Shown here: positions 14,860 through 22,579 of the stretch, in pieces | How positions within the stretch are numbered: position 1 is the stretch's first letter | Layout: the number at the start of each line of letters is the position of its first letter | Source: Deltaproteobacteria bacterium | GTDB taxonomy: Bacteria > Desulfobacterota > GWC2-55-46 | Assembly (NCBI GenBank): GCA_016218095.1 | Contig: JACREV010000178.1 | Coordinates: 1 to 26,480, forward strand | DNA length: 26,480 nucleotides | Reading direction: 5' to 3' | Made by a program: the position numbers and the translations under genes | Notes under the pieces: model-generated | Database searches by the model: none | What the model saw: only the letters and a program-made list of their open reading frames with translations | Told to the model about the DNA's origin: nothing

Positions 14860-15990
14860 ATGGGACCAGGCAAAGAGATACTCATAGTGGAAGACGACGA
14901 GGAGCAGGCGCAAGAGCAGAGAAGGCTCCTCCTGGAGAACGGCTACTCCGTAAGGGTCGCCAGGAACGGGGCCGAGGGGCTCGACGCCATAAAGGAGAGG
15001 GCGCCGGCCGTCGTCATAAGCGACATAGTCATGCCGGTCATGGACGGCTACGAGATGTGCAGGCGGGTGAAGGACGACAGGGCCTTCCGGGGCATCCCGT
15101 TCATACTCCTCACGACGCTCACTGATACGGAAGACATCATAAAGGGGCTGAACGCCGAGGCCGACAGCTATGTCACGAAACCCTACGAGCCGGGGTATCT
15201 CCTCAAAAGGGTCACGGCACTCATCGAGACCCCGACGCAGTACAGGAACAACCCGGATGAGAAGTCCGTGGAGATATTCTACAACGGCAAGGCCTACTCG
15301 ATCAGGTCCGGACGCGGGCAGGCGTTGAGCCTCCTGCTCAGCACCTATGAGAACGCGATACTCCAGAACAGGGAGCTCAACAGGACGCAGGAGGAGCTGA
15401 AGGCGCTGAACGACCTCCTGGAGGAAAAGGTAAGGGAAAGGACCGCGGAGCTTACCGCCGAGGTCTCTGAACGTAAGAAGGCCGAGGCGGCGCAGAAGGA
15501 GGGCGAGAAGAGGCTCGGTTCGATAGTCGAGACCGCGAGCGACGCCATCATCTGCATGGACGAGCGCGGTCTCGTCTATCTCTGGAACAGGAAGGCCGAG
15601 GAGATGTTCGGGTACGCCGCCTCCGAGATACTTGGGAGGTACATGCACGACTATATCGTCCCGGAGAGGCTCAGGGAGAGGGCGAAGGCCGCCATAACCG
15701 CATTTCTCAGCACCGGCAGGGGGCCTGTAATAGGCAAGACAATAGAGATCGAGGGCCTGAACAAGGACGGGACCGAGTTCCCGGTAGAGGTCTCGGTATC
15801 CGCCATGAACATAAAGGGCAGGTGGCACTCGACGGGCATCATACGCGACATAACCGCGCGCAAGGCCGCGGAAGAGAGGCTCCGGCAGAAGATAGAGGAG
15901 CTCGAGAGGTTCAAAAGTGCGACGATAAAACGGGAGCTCAGGATGAAGGAGCTACGCGTAAAGATCGAAAAGCTCGAAAAGAGGAAATAG
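14860..15990 (+). CDS. REC-PAS protein without kinase domain
   Basis: This is a 376-residue protein. REC, about 5-125: acidic E11/D12/D13, phospho-acceptor D55 in VVISDIVMP, T85, and K107 in YVTKPYE. The segment NGKAYSIRSGRGQALSLLLS (about 145-165) follows, as in receiver-linked sensor proteins, then a coiled coil to about 210 (LEEKVRERTAELTAEVSERK). One PAS domain spans about 210-335 (IVETASDAIICMDERG, DGTEFPVEVSVS, GIIRDITARK). A basic coiled coil ends the protein (RELRMKELRVKIEKLE). No HisKA, HATPase, GGDEF or HD domain is present. The start is ATG 14860, with AAAGG six bases upstream; an in-frame TTG lies 18 bases earlier. The next gene starts one base after the stop. Confidence 0.9.
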   Translation: MGPGKEILIVEDDEEQAQEQRRLLLENGYSVRVARNGAEGLDAIKERAPAVVISDIVMPVMDGYEMCRRVKDDRAFRGIPFILLTTLTDTEDIIKGLNAEADSYVTKPYEPGYLLKRVTALIETPTQYRNNPDEKSVEIFYNGKAYSIRSGRGQALSLLLSTYENAILQNRELNRTQEELKALNDLLEEKVRERTAELTAEVSERKKAEAAQKEGEKRLGSIVETASDAIICMDERGLVYLWNRKAEEMFGYAASEILGRYMHDYIVPERLRERAKAAITAFLSTGRGPVIGKTIEIEGLNKDGTEFPVEVSVSAMNIKGRWHSTGIIRDITARKAAEERLRQKIEELERFKSATIKRELRMKELRVKIEKLEKRK

Positions 15991-15991
15991 C

Positions 15992-17350
15992 ATGGGCTCG
16001 AGGATAAGGACGAAGCTCTTAAAGATATTCGCGCTCGCGCTGATCCCTCTGGCGGTGCTCGCGGTTTTAAGCCATTACAACCAGAGGTCGATCTACAAGG
16101 CAACCGTCAGGGTGAGCGCCGTCTCGCGCGAATCGGCGCTCGTCAGCAATCTCCAGCAGGCGCTCGACAGGGCGATCATGCCTTCGAACGACTACATCAT
16201 AACAGGCAAAAAAGAATATGCGATCGAGTACAAAAAATACTCGGCCGAGATGGAGCGTCTGCTCAAGGAGGCCGATTCGATCCACGACGGCTTTGACGGC
16301 GCGGACGAGACGGTGGCCGAAGAAAAAAGGATATTAAAGGGATTGAAAGAGTCCTGGGGGAACGTAAAGGATATTTCAGCAAGGATATTCTCCATACAAA
16401 AGCCGGTCGGCAACAGGGAGGCGGCCGAACTCATGGAGGAGATGGATTACAAGTGGGGCGCCAACGCCATAGCCCTCCTCGCCAGGTGGCACAGGATAGA
16501 CGAACTTGAGTCAGCCGAGGCCTTTCTAAAGGCCGAGGCCGCTTGGCGAAACGTATGGATAATCATGGGCGGGGGCGTTGCGGCTATCGCGCTCCTGACC
16601 ATGTACTTCGCGTATTACTATTCCGGCGTCTTCGTCGAGCCCATAGAGCGCCTCCGTGAGCACTCCCTCAGGGTGGCCTCCGGCGACTTTGCGTCAAAGG
16701 CCGGTATAAGGACCGGGGACGAGCTCGAAGACTTATCCGATGCGATGGACAGGATGTCCTCCGAGCTCTCGGCCCTCTACGGAGAGCTCGAGCGGAAGGT
16801 CGAGGAGAGGACGAAGGAGTTGTTTGATGCAAACATGGAGCTAAAGGCAGGGGAGGAGCGCTACAGGGACCTCTTTAACGGGACGAATGACGCAATCTTC
16901 GTCCATCCTGTCCCAGGTGAAGGCGAGCCGATGAAGTTTACCGACGTTAATGAGACGGCGTGCTCTCGGCTCGGTTACTCGCGCAAGGAGCTGCTGGAGC
17001 TCTCGCCCTATTTAATCGACGCGCCCGGCCATGAGGCCGGGCGCGAGGCCGCCATACGGGAGATAGTTCAAAACGGTCACGCCATATTCGAGATGGCCCA
17101 CGTGGCCAAGGACGGGAGAGTGATACCCGTGGAGATAAGCTCAAGGGTCTTCGAGCTCAAGGGCGCTCAGATGACCCTCTCCATCGCCAGGGACATATCG
17201 GAGAGGAAGAGGGGCGAAGATTTGCTTAAGGAGCAGATAGCCGAGCTCGAGTTGTTCAGAAAGCTTACGCTCAAGCGGGAACTCCGCCTCCGGGAGCTCA
17301 AGGACAGGATAGATGCGCTTGAGAGGGAGCTTAAAGGCGCAAGGGCCTGA
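15992..17350 (+). CDS. Membrane sensor: periplasmic helical domain, HAMP and PAS, no kinase
   Basis: This 452-residue protein has TM1 near residues 9-27, a periplasmic domain of about 160 residues that looks all-helical (CHASE3 or four-helix-bundle type, SNLQQALDRAIMPSNDYIIT), TM2 near 187-209, HAMP to about 263 (EPIERLREHSLRVASGDF), a coiled coil to about 285 and a PAS domain about 285-410 (RYRDLFNGTNDAIFVHP, DGRVIPVEISSRVF, LSIARDISERKRG). It ends with RELRLRELKDRIDALE, the same kind of tail as the preceding protein. No kinase, methyl-accepting or nucleotide-cyclase output is visible. AGGA lies six bases before the ATG and the upstream stop is one base away, so the two genes are co-transcribed. 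It probably senses a periplasmic or membrane signal; the ligand is unknown. Confidence 0.88.
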   Translation: MGSRIRTKLLKIFALALIPLAVLAVLSHYNQRSIYKATVRVSAVSRESALVSNLQQALDRAIMPSNDYIITGKKEYAIEYKKYSAEMERLLKEADSIHDGFDGADETVAEEKRILKGLKESWGNVKDISARIFSIQKPVGNREAAELMEEMDYKWGANAIALLARWHRIDELESAEAFLKAEAAWRNVWIIMGGGVAAIALLTMYFAYYYSGVFVEPIERLREHSLRVASGDFASKAGIRTGDELEDLSDAMDRMSSELSALYGELERKVEERTKELFDANMELKAGEERYRDLFNGTNDAIFVHPVPGEGEPMKFTDVNETACSRLGYSRKELLELSPYLIDAPGHEAGREAAIREIVQNGHAIFEMAHVAKDGRVIPVEISSRVFELKGAQMTLSIARDISERKRGEDLLKEQIAELELFRKLTLKRELRLRELKDRIDALERELKGARA

Positions 17351-17374
17351 ACGGCTCTGCATAAAGGCGAGACC

Positions 17375-19606
17375 ATGCCGGACGACGTGTCGGAAAAAAA
17401 CTTGGAGGAACGTGAAAAGGAGATCAGCCTCCTAAAACGCGACCTCTCGGCCAAGGACTCAGAGATAGAGCGCCTGAAGGAGGCGCTCCGGAAGTTCGAG
17501 GAGCGCGAAGGCGGGCTCGAGGACGAGAGGAAGGCTATCATCTACATGCTCGAGGACATCAACGAGTCTACCTCGAAGATAGAGACCGCCCGGAAGGAAT
17601 GGGAGGCGACCTTCGACGCCATCTCGTCCCCGCTCTTCATCCATGACGAGGGCTTCAGGATCGTGAGGGCGAATGCCGCTTACCAGAAGGCCGCAGGCGT
17701 GCCTTTCAACGAGATAATAGGAAGGCCCTATTTCGAGGTCTTCCCCAGGACCGGGGCCCCCCACACGGTATGCGCCTCGTTCAAAGAGAGGCGGAAAAAG
17801 GAGGAGGGCGCCGATGTCGACGTGGAGGACGAGGTCGCCGCGCCCGAGCTCGGCAGGGTATACAAGGTCAGGTTCTACTCCGTAAAGAGCCAGAGTTCCG
17901 ATGGTTACAACGCCGTCCATGTGATGGAAGATATCACCGAGGCCAAGAGGGCGGAGGAGGCGATAAAGGAGGAGATGGAGGTGACCTCCCACCTCCTCAT
18001 GATAGCCGAGGCGACGGCCAAGACGACCGACATGGATAAGCTCATGGAGGACGTGGTGCGGTGTAATTCCAGCATCACTCACTCGGACGTATGCCTCTCT
18101 TATTTACGGGACGAATCCTCCGGCGTCTTCAGGCCGTCGCAGGAATTCGGGCTCGACCGCGCGTTCCTGCCTTTTTTCAGGACCGAGCCGTTGAGCGGGG
18201 CCGAGGGCATCGTAAAGACCGCCGTCGAGACCGGCGAGCCGGTGGCCGCGGTGACGCCTCAGGGCGGGTGCGCGGTACAGGGCCTGCCGCTCAAGTGGGT
18301 AAAGGACGCGAGGACCGTCGTAGTCGTCCCGCTCATGAGCGCGGGGCACAACCTCGGGCTCATCGTCTCCATGTACCTGGCCGAGAGGGATTTCGCCGAA
18401 AGGGATATCCGCGTCATGAAGGGGATATCCCATCAGGTCTCGACCGCCCTCGAGCAGGCCCGTCTCCACAGGTACTCGGTCGATAAGGCGATGGAGCTCT
18501 CCCACAAGATAGAGACGATACAGGTGATGAACGAGATAGACCGCTCGATACTCTCAACCCTCGAGCCGGACGAGATACTCGAGACGGCGGTGAGGATGGT
18601 ATCGAGGCTGATAGCCTCTGACAGGGCTACCGTCGCGCTCGTTGACAGAGAGAGCCAGGGGTTCAAGTATGCATCGGGCTTCGGGATCGCCTCCATACAA
18701 AAGGGGGCGTTGATCCTTTTCTGCGATACCGACGCCTCGGATGTCGTCTTCACGGGGCGTCCCCAGTATGTCCCGGACCTCTCGGAGTCGGGCCCGCTCC
18801 TTCCGCTTGAGCAGAAGTTCCTGAAGGAGGGCTTCCTCTCACACATCAGGGTGCCTCTTACGGTGAAGGGCGAGGTGATAGGCGTTCTGACCGTAGGCTC
18901 CAAGAGAAAGGCCGCGTTCACGCCCGAGGACCTCCAGACTTTGGAGAAGCTCTCATCCCAGATAAGCATCGCGCTCGAGAACGCGAGGCTCGTATCCGAC
19001 CTCCAGGAGCTTTTCCTCGGGACTGTCAAATCGCTCTCCTCGGCCATAGACACGAAGTCCCCATGGACGGCCGGACATTCCGAGCGGGTCACGGCTTACG
19101 CCCTTGCGATAGGCAAGGAGATGGGGTTCTCCCAGAAGGAACTTAAAGACCTCGAGCTCGCCGGGCTCCTCCACGACATAGGGAAGCTCGGCACGTATGA
19201 AGCGATACTCGACAAGCCCGGCAGGCTGACCGACGAGGAGATGTCCATAATGCGTGAGCACCCGGCAAAGGGCGCGGCGATACTCGAGCCGATAAAGCTC
19301 CTCAAGGAGATAAGGCCCGCGATCAAATACCACCACGAGTATTACAACGGGACAGGATACCCCGAGGGCCTCAAGGGCGAGGCTATCCCGCTCTTCGCCC
19401 GAGTACTTACCGTCGCCGACACCGTCGACGCCATGGCCGCCGACAGGCCGTACAGGAAGGGGAGGGCTCTCCCCGACATAATGGCCGAGCTCGAACGGTG
19501 CTCGGGGACCCAGTTCGACCCGAAGGTCGTCGCTATTTTCAAAAAGCTCCATGACAGGTCGGAGATAAGGGTTACCGCCGCGAGGATAGCCGAAGGCGCG
19601 CCGTGA
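17375..19606 (+). CDS. PAS-GAF-GAF-HD-GYP protein, probable c-di-GMP phosphodiesterase
   Basis: This 743-residue soluble protein has an N-terminal coiled coil (about 1-75), PAS (about 75-195, EWEATFDAISSPLFIHDEGF), GAF1 (about 210-370), GAF2 (about 390-545, ending EDLQTLEKLSSQISIALENA) and HD-GYP (about 550-735). The catalytic signatures are complete: GHSERV, the HD pair H600/D601 in LLHDIGKLG, HHE at 653-655, GYP at 661-663 in GTGYPEGLKG, and MAADRPYRKG. HD-GYP enzymes hydrolyse c-di-GMP at a metal centre. AAGG lies seven bases before the ATG and the gap to the upstream gene is 24 bases, so it is probably the last gene of the sensor operon and its enzymatic output. The GAF domains may bind a ligand, but the residues do not say which. 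Confidence 0.92.
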   Translation: MPDDVSEKNLEEREKEISLLKRDLSAKDSEIERLKEALRKFEEREGGLEDERKAIIYMLEDINESTSKIETARKEWEATFDAISSPLFIHDEGFRIVRANAAYQKAAGVPFNEIIGRPYFEVFPRTGAPHTVCASFKERRKKEEGADVDVEDEVAAPELGRVYKVRFYSVKSQSSDGYNAVHVMEDITEAKRAEEAIKEEMEVTSHLLMIAEATAKTTDMDKLMEDVVRCNSSITHSDVCLSYLRDESSGVFRPSQEFGLDRAFLPFFRTEPLSGAEGIVKTAVETGEPVAAVTPQGGCAVQGLPLKWVKDARTVVVVPLMSAGHNLGLIVSMYLAERDFAERDIRVMKGISHQVSTALEQARLHRYSVDKAMELSHKIETIQVMNEIDRSILSTLEPDEILETAVRMVSRLIASDRATVALVDRESQGFKYASGFGIASIQKGALILFCDTDASDVVFTGRPQYVPDLSESGPLLPLEQKFLKEGFLSHIRVPLTVKGEVIGVLTVGSKRKAAFTPEDLQTLEKLSSQISIALENARLVSDLQELFLGTVKSLSSAIDTKSPWTAGHSERVTAYALAIGKEMGFSQKELKDLELAGLLHDIGKLGTYEAILDKPGRLTDEEMSIMREHPAKGAAILEPIKLLKEIRPAIKYHHEYYNGTGYPEGLKGEAIPLFARVLTVADTVDAMAADRPYRKGRALPDIMAELERCSGTQFDPKVVAIFKKLHDRSEIRVTAARIAEGAP

Positions 19607-19652
19607 TCCTCATGCCCCTCCAGAGTCCCTTTTCTGGCCCGAATCGTAGATA

Positions 19653-19681
19653 TTGACATCCTGCCCCTGTTCATGTAACCT
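19653..19681 (+). promoter_or_regulatory. Candidate promoter for the aconitase gene
   Basis: A perfect TTGACA (19653-19658), a 17-base spacer and TAACCT (19676-19681) form a promoter of the same look as the one before the DUF2267 gene (TTGACA, 17, TAACTT). It implies a leader of about 130 bases. That leader contains GCCCCG and CGGGGC arms at 19706-19711 and 19739-19744 and a second -10-like TATACT at 19753-19758 without a clear -35. Confidence 0.5.
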
Positions 19682-19819
19682 TATTAGCCTTGCATCAGGG
19701 CATCAGCCCCGGAACCCCTTGTTTTGTATGGAATATAACGGGGCTGTGGCGGTATACTATTCTTATCTTTATCCAAATCGAGCCTGCCGGCTTCAAGCAG
19801 ACCTAAAGGAGGACAAAAA

Positions 19820-21754
19820 GTGGGAAAGAACGTTGCACAGAAGTTAATAGACGGCCACCTGGTATCCGGGGAGGCCGAGCAGGGTAAAGAAGTAAACATC
19901 AGGATAGACCAGACTATCACCCAGGACGCTACAGGCACCATGGCCTACCTCCAGTTCGAGGCTATGGGCGTGCCGAAGGTAAGGACCAAGCTCTCTGTGA
20001 GCTACGTCGACCACAATACGCTCCAGTACGGCGGGTTCGAGAACGCCGACGACCACAGGTTTTTACAGACGCTCGCCTCCAAGTTCGGCATCTATTTTTC
20101 AAGGCCCGGCAACGGCATCTGCCACCAGGTGCACCTCGAGAGGTTCGGCGTGCCCGGGCAGACGCTCCTCGGGTCTGACTCCCACACCCCGACATCCGGC
20201 GGCATAGGCATGCTCGCCATAGGCGCGGGCGGCCTCGACGTCGCCGTCGCCATGGGCGGCGGGCCTTTCAGCCTCACATACCCGAAGGTCGTCCACGTGA
20301 AGCTCAAGGGCAAGCTCAAGCCCTGGGTATCTGCCAAGGACGTAATACTCGAGCTCCTCCGGCGCATGACCGTAAAGGGCGGCGTCGGCAAGGTCATCGA
20401 ATACGGCGGGGAGGGCGTAAAGAGCCTATCGGTCCCGGACCGCGCGACCATCACCAACATGGGCGCAGAGCTCGGCGCTACATCCTCGGTATTCCCGAGC
20501 GACGATATAACGAGAGAATTCCTCGCCGCGCAGGGGAGGGAACAGGACTGGGTAGAGCTCAAGGCCGATGAGGACGCGAAGTACGACGAAACGATAGAGA
20601 TAGACCTCTCCAAGCTCGAGCCGATGATAGCGAGGCCCCACATGCCGGATAACGTCTGCAAGGTCTCCGAGATAGAAGGCATGAGGGTAGACCAGGTCTG
20701 CGTCGGGAGCTGTACAAACTCTTCCTACAGGGACTTGATGCTCGTATCCGAGACCTTCAAGAAGGGCGGCTTCAAGGTCCACCCCGAGGTCTCGATGACG
20801 ATCTCCCCCGGCTCCAAGCAGGTCCTCGACATGCTCGCGCTTAACAAGGGGCTCTCCCACATGATAGAGGCGGGCGCGAGGATATTGGAGGCGACGTGCG
20901 GCCCGTGCATAGGGAACGGCCAGTCGCCCCCGTCCGCCGGCGTGTCACTCCGTACCTTCAACAGGAACTTCGAGGGCAGGAGCGGCACCAAGGACGGCAA
21001 GGTATTCCTCTGCAGCCCCGAGACGGCGGTCGCCGCGGCGATCTACGGCGTCATCACCGACCCCAGGAAGCTCGGCAAGTACCCGAAGATAAAATTTCCG
21101 TCTAAGTTCCTCGTCGATGATTCGATGGTCGTGCCCCCGGCAAAGGACCCCTCGAAGGTGACGGTAGCCCGCGGGCCGAACATAAAGGAGCTCCCGAAGC
21201 AGGGCGCTCTCGGCGATACCCTCAAGGGCAAGGTCCTCATAAAGCTCGGCGACAACATCACGACCGACCACATAACGCCTGCGGGCACCTGGCTCAAGTA
21301 CAGGTCGAACGTCCCGAAGTATTCGGAATCGGTCTTCTCCGCGATAGACGCAAAGTTCCACGAGAAGGCGAAGGCCGCCGGCGGCGGTTTCGTCCTCGGC
21401 GGAGAGAACTACGGTCAGGGGTCGTCTCGTGAGCACGCGGCGCTCTGCCCCATGTACTTAGGCATCAAGGCGATAATAGCCAAGAGCTTCGCCAGGATAC
21501 ATAAGGACAACCTCGTGAACTTCGGCATATTGCCCTTGACCTTCGCGAGCGCCGCCGACTACGACGGGATAGACGACGGGGACGAGCTCGAGCTTACGGG
21601 TCTTAAGGACGGCCTCACCTCCGGCGACACCGTGACCTTGAAGAACGTCACCAAGAGCAAGGAGATAAAGCTTAAGCACGGGTACTCCCCGAGGCAGATC
21701 GAGACGATCCTCGCCGGCGGCACGCTCAACTACACGACCGCGAAGGCGAAGTAA
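19820..21754 (+). CDS. acn: Aconitate hydratase, short Aquifex-type family
   Basis: This 644-residue enzyme of the aconitase superfamily interconverts citrate and isocitrate in the TCA cycle with a [4Fe-4S] cluster. The three cluster cysteines are visible: C298 in VGSCTNSSY and C360 and C363 in ATCGPCIGNG. Other signatures are LLGSDSHTPTSGGIG (near 117-130), the swivel domain with NITTDHITPAGTW and GGENYGQGSSREHAAL, and SFARIHKDNLVNFGILPL. The length is well below that of the ~900-residue AcnA and ~860-residue AcnB and fits the Aquifex-type group. Homoaconitase or isopropylmalate isomerase is less likely, because domains 1-3 and the swivel domain are in one chain and no leucine genes are nearby. 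The start is GTG seven bases after AAAGGAGG (19805-19812). It is monocistronic, with a promoter before it and a terminator after it. Confidence 0.93.
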   Translation: MGKNVAQKLIDGHLVSGEAEQGKEVNIRIDQTITQDATGTMAYLQFEAMGVPKVRTKLSVSYVDHNTLQYGGFENADDHRFLQTLASKFGIYFSRPGNGICHQVHLERFGVPGQTLLGSDSHTPTSGGIGMLAIGAGGLDVAVAMGGGPFSLTYPKVVHVKLKGKLKPWVSAKDVILELLRRMTVKGGVGKVIEYGGEGVKSLSVPDRATITNMGAELGATSSVFPSDDITREFLAAQGREQDWVELKADEDAKYDETIEIDLSKLEPMIARPHMPDNVCKVSEIEGMRVDQVCVGSCTNSSYRDLMLVSETFKKGGFKVHPEVSMTISPGSKQVLDMLALNKGLSHMIEAGARILEATCGPCIGNGQSPPSAGVSLRTFNRNFEGRSGTKDGKVFLCSPETAVAAAIYGVITDPRKLGKYPKIKFPSKFLVDDSMVVPPAKDPSKVTVARGPNIKELPKQGALGDTLKGKVLIKLGDNITTDHITPAGTWLKYRSNVPKYSESVFSAIDAKFHEKAKAAGGGFVLGGENYGQGSSREHAALCPMYLGIKAIIAKSFARIHKDNLVNFGILPLTFASAADYDGIDDGDELELTGLKDGLTSGDTVTLKNVTKSKEIKLKHGYSPRQIETILAGGTLNYTTAKAK

Positions 21755-21775
21755 GCCGCGTCTTAAAACGAACTG

Positions 21776-21811
21776 AAAAAGGGCTTCCGGGAAACCGGAA
21801 GCCCTTTTTTT
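21776..21811. terminator. Strong intrinsic terminator after aconitase
   Basis: A 10-base perfect stem, GGGCTTCCGG (21781-21790) and CCGGAAGCCC (21795-21804), closes a GAAA tetraloop and is followed by seven T. Five A precede it, so it could also act on the minus strand against the bio operon. Confidence 0.95.
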
Positions 21812-21824
21812 ATGCCGCCTGGAT

Positions 21825-21891
21825 TTTAAAAAAATAAAAAAAGAGCTTTAACCCCTCTCCCATTGTGGGAGAGGGCCGGGGTGAGGGGGAG
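21825..21891 (-). repeat. Dispersed-type inverted repeat, possible terminator of the bio operon
   Basis: CCCTCTCCC (21853-21861) and GGGAGAGGG (21867-21875) form a 9-base stem with a 5-base loop. It continues into CCGGGGTGAGGGGGAGG, a combination I recognise as a repeat found between genes in many Gram-negative genomes. On the minus strand it lies 27 bases after the bioD stop, and U-rich sequence (complement of the A-rich 21827-21842) follows after about ten bases. It may therefore help end the bio transcript, although the spacing is longer than in a classical terminator. Confidence 0.6.
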
Positions 21892-21901
21892 GATAGCCTG
21901 C

Positions 21902-22579
21902 TTACTTAAAGACTTTCAGCAGGGCCTCAGGGAGTTTCGGTAAAGTCTCTCCAGTGGGCGTATACGGCACCTCCGCGAGCACCGGCGCGTACCGCTCTAT
22001 CTCGGAGCGGTTGTATCGTACGCTCAGGCCGTCCTCTGAGGGCGAGGGGTTATTGAGTATCACGCCAGCTATACCGAGCCCGCGCGACCTCGCGCACTCG
22101 CAAGTCAAAAGCGCGTGGTTTATGACGCCGAGCCTTGAAGCGGCGACTATCACGAGCCTCATTTTCAGGCGCTGGGCGAGGTCTGCCATCGTATGATCGT
22201 TATTCAGGGGGACGAGCAGGCCGCCGGCGCCTTCGACGAGGATTATTTCGTGAACGGCTGAGAGCGTTTTGAAGGCAGACTCGATTCTATTCAGGTCGAT
22301 CTCGACGCCTGAAAGCCGCGCCGCCACATTAGGCGAAAGTGGAGGAGAGAACCTGTAGGGGTTTATGATGTCGAGGGGGTCGTTCGAACCAGCCGCCTCT
22401 TTCAACGCTACAGCGTCCGCCGGGACGAGCGAGCCTTCGACCTCAGCGCACCCTGTCTCGACGGGCTTCATGACGCCTGCGTCTATCCCGCCGGCCTTCA
22501 AAGAGCGCGCGATGAGCGTTGAGACGAAGGTCTTGCCGACGTTCGTGTCCGTCCCGGTTATGAAGAAGGCTCGCGCCAC
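21902..22579 (-). CDS. bioD: Dethiobiotin synthetase BioD
   Basis: This 225-residue enzyme converts 7,8-diaminopelargonate, CO2 and ATP to dethiobiotin. The P-loop FITGTDTNVGKTFVS is at residues 6-20, followed by the substrate-side KPVETGC and the second nucleotide motif VEGAGGLLVPL near 115. The late VILNNP fits the adenine-binding region. Length is normal. The start is GTG, whose first base is the last base of the bioA stop codon (TAGTG), so the two are coupled. It is the last gene of the cluster and converges on aconitase. Confidence 0.96.
   Translation of the reverse strand: MARAFFITGTDTNVGKTFVSTLIARSLKAGGIDAGVMKPVETGCAEVEGSLVPADAVALKEAAGSNDPLDIINPYRFSPPLSPNVAARLSGVEIDLNRIESAFKTLSAVHEIILVEGAGGLLVPLNNDHTMADLAQRLKMRLVIVAASRLGVINHALLTCECARSRGLGIAGVILNNPSPSEDGLSVRYNRSEIERYAPVLAEVPYTPTGETLPKLPEALLKVFK

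Noticed and set aside
14707..15828. Long minus-strand open frame (373 codons) opposite the REC-PAS gene
   Set aside because: It is antisense to a gene with clear REC and PAS motifs. Its product is low-complexity, Leu/Arg/Val-rich and matches no family. GC-rich codon use leaves such mirror frames open.
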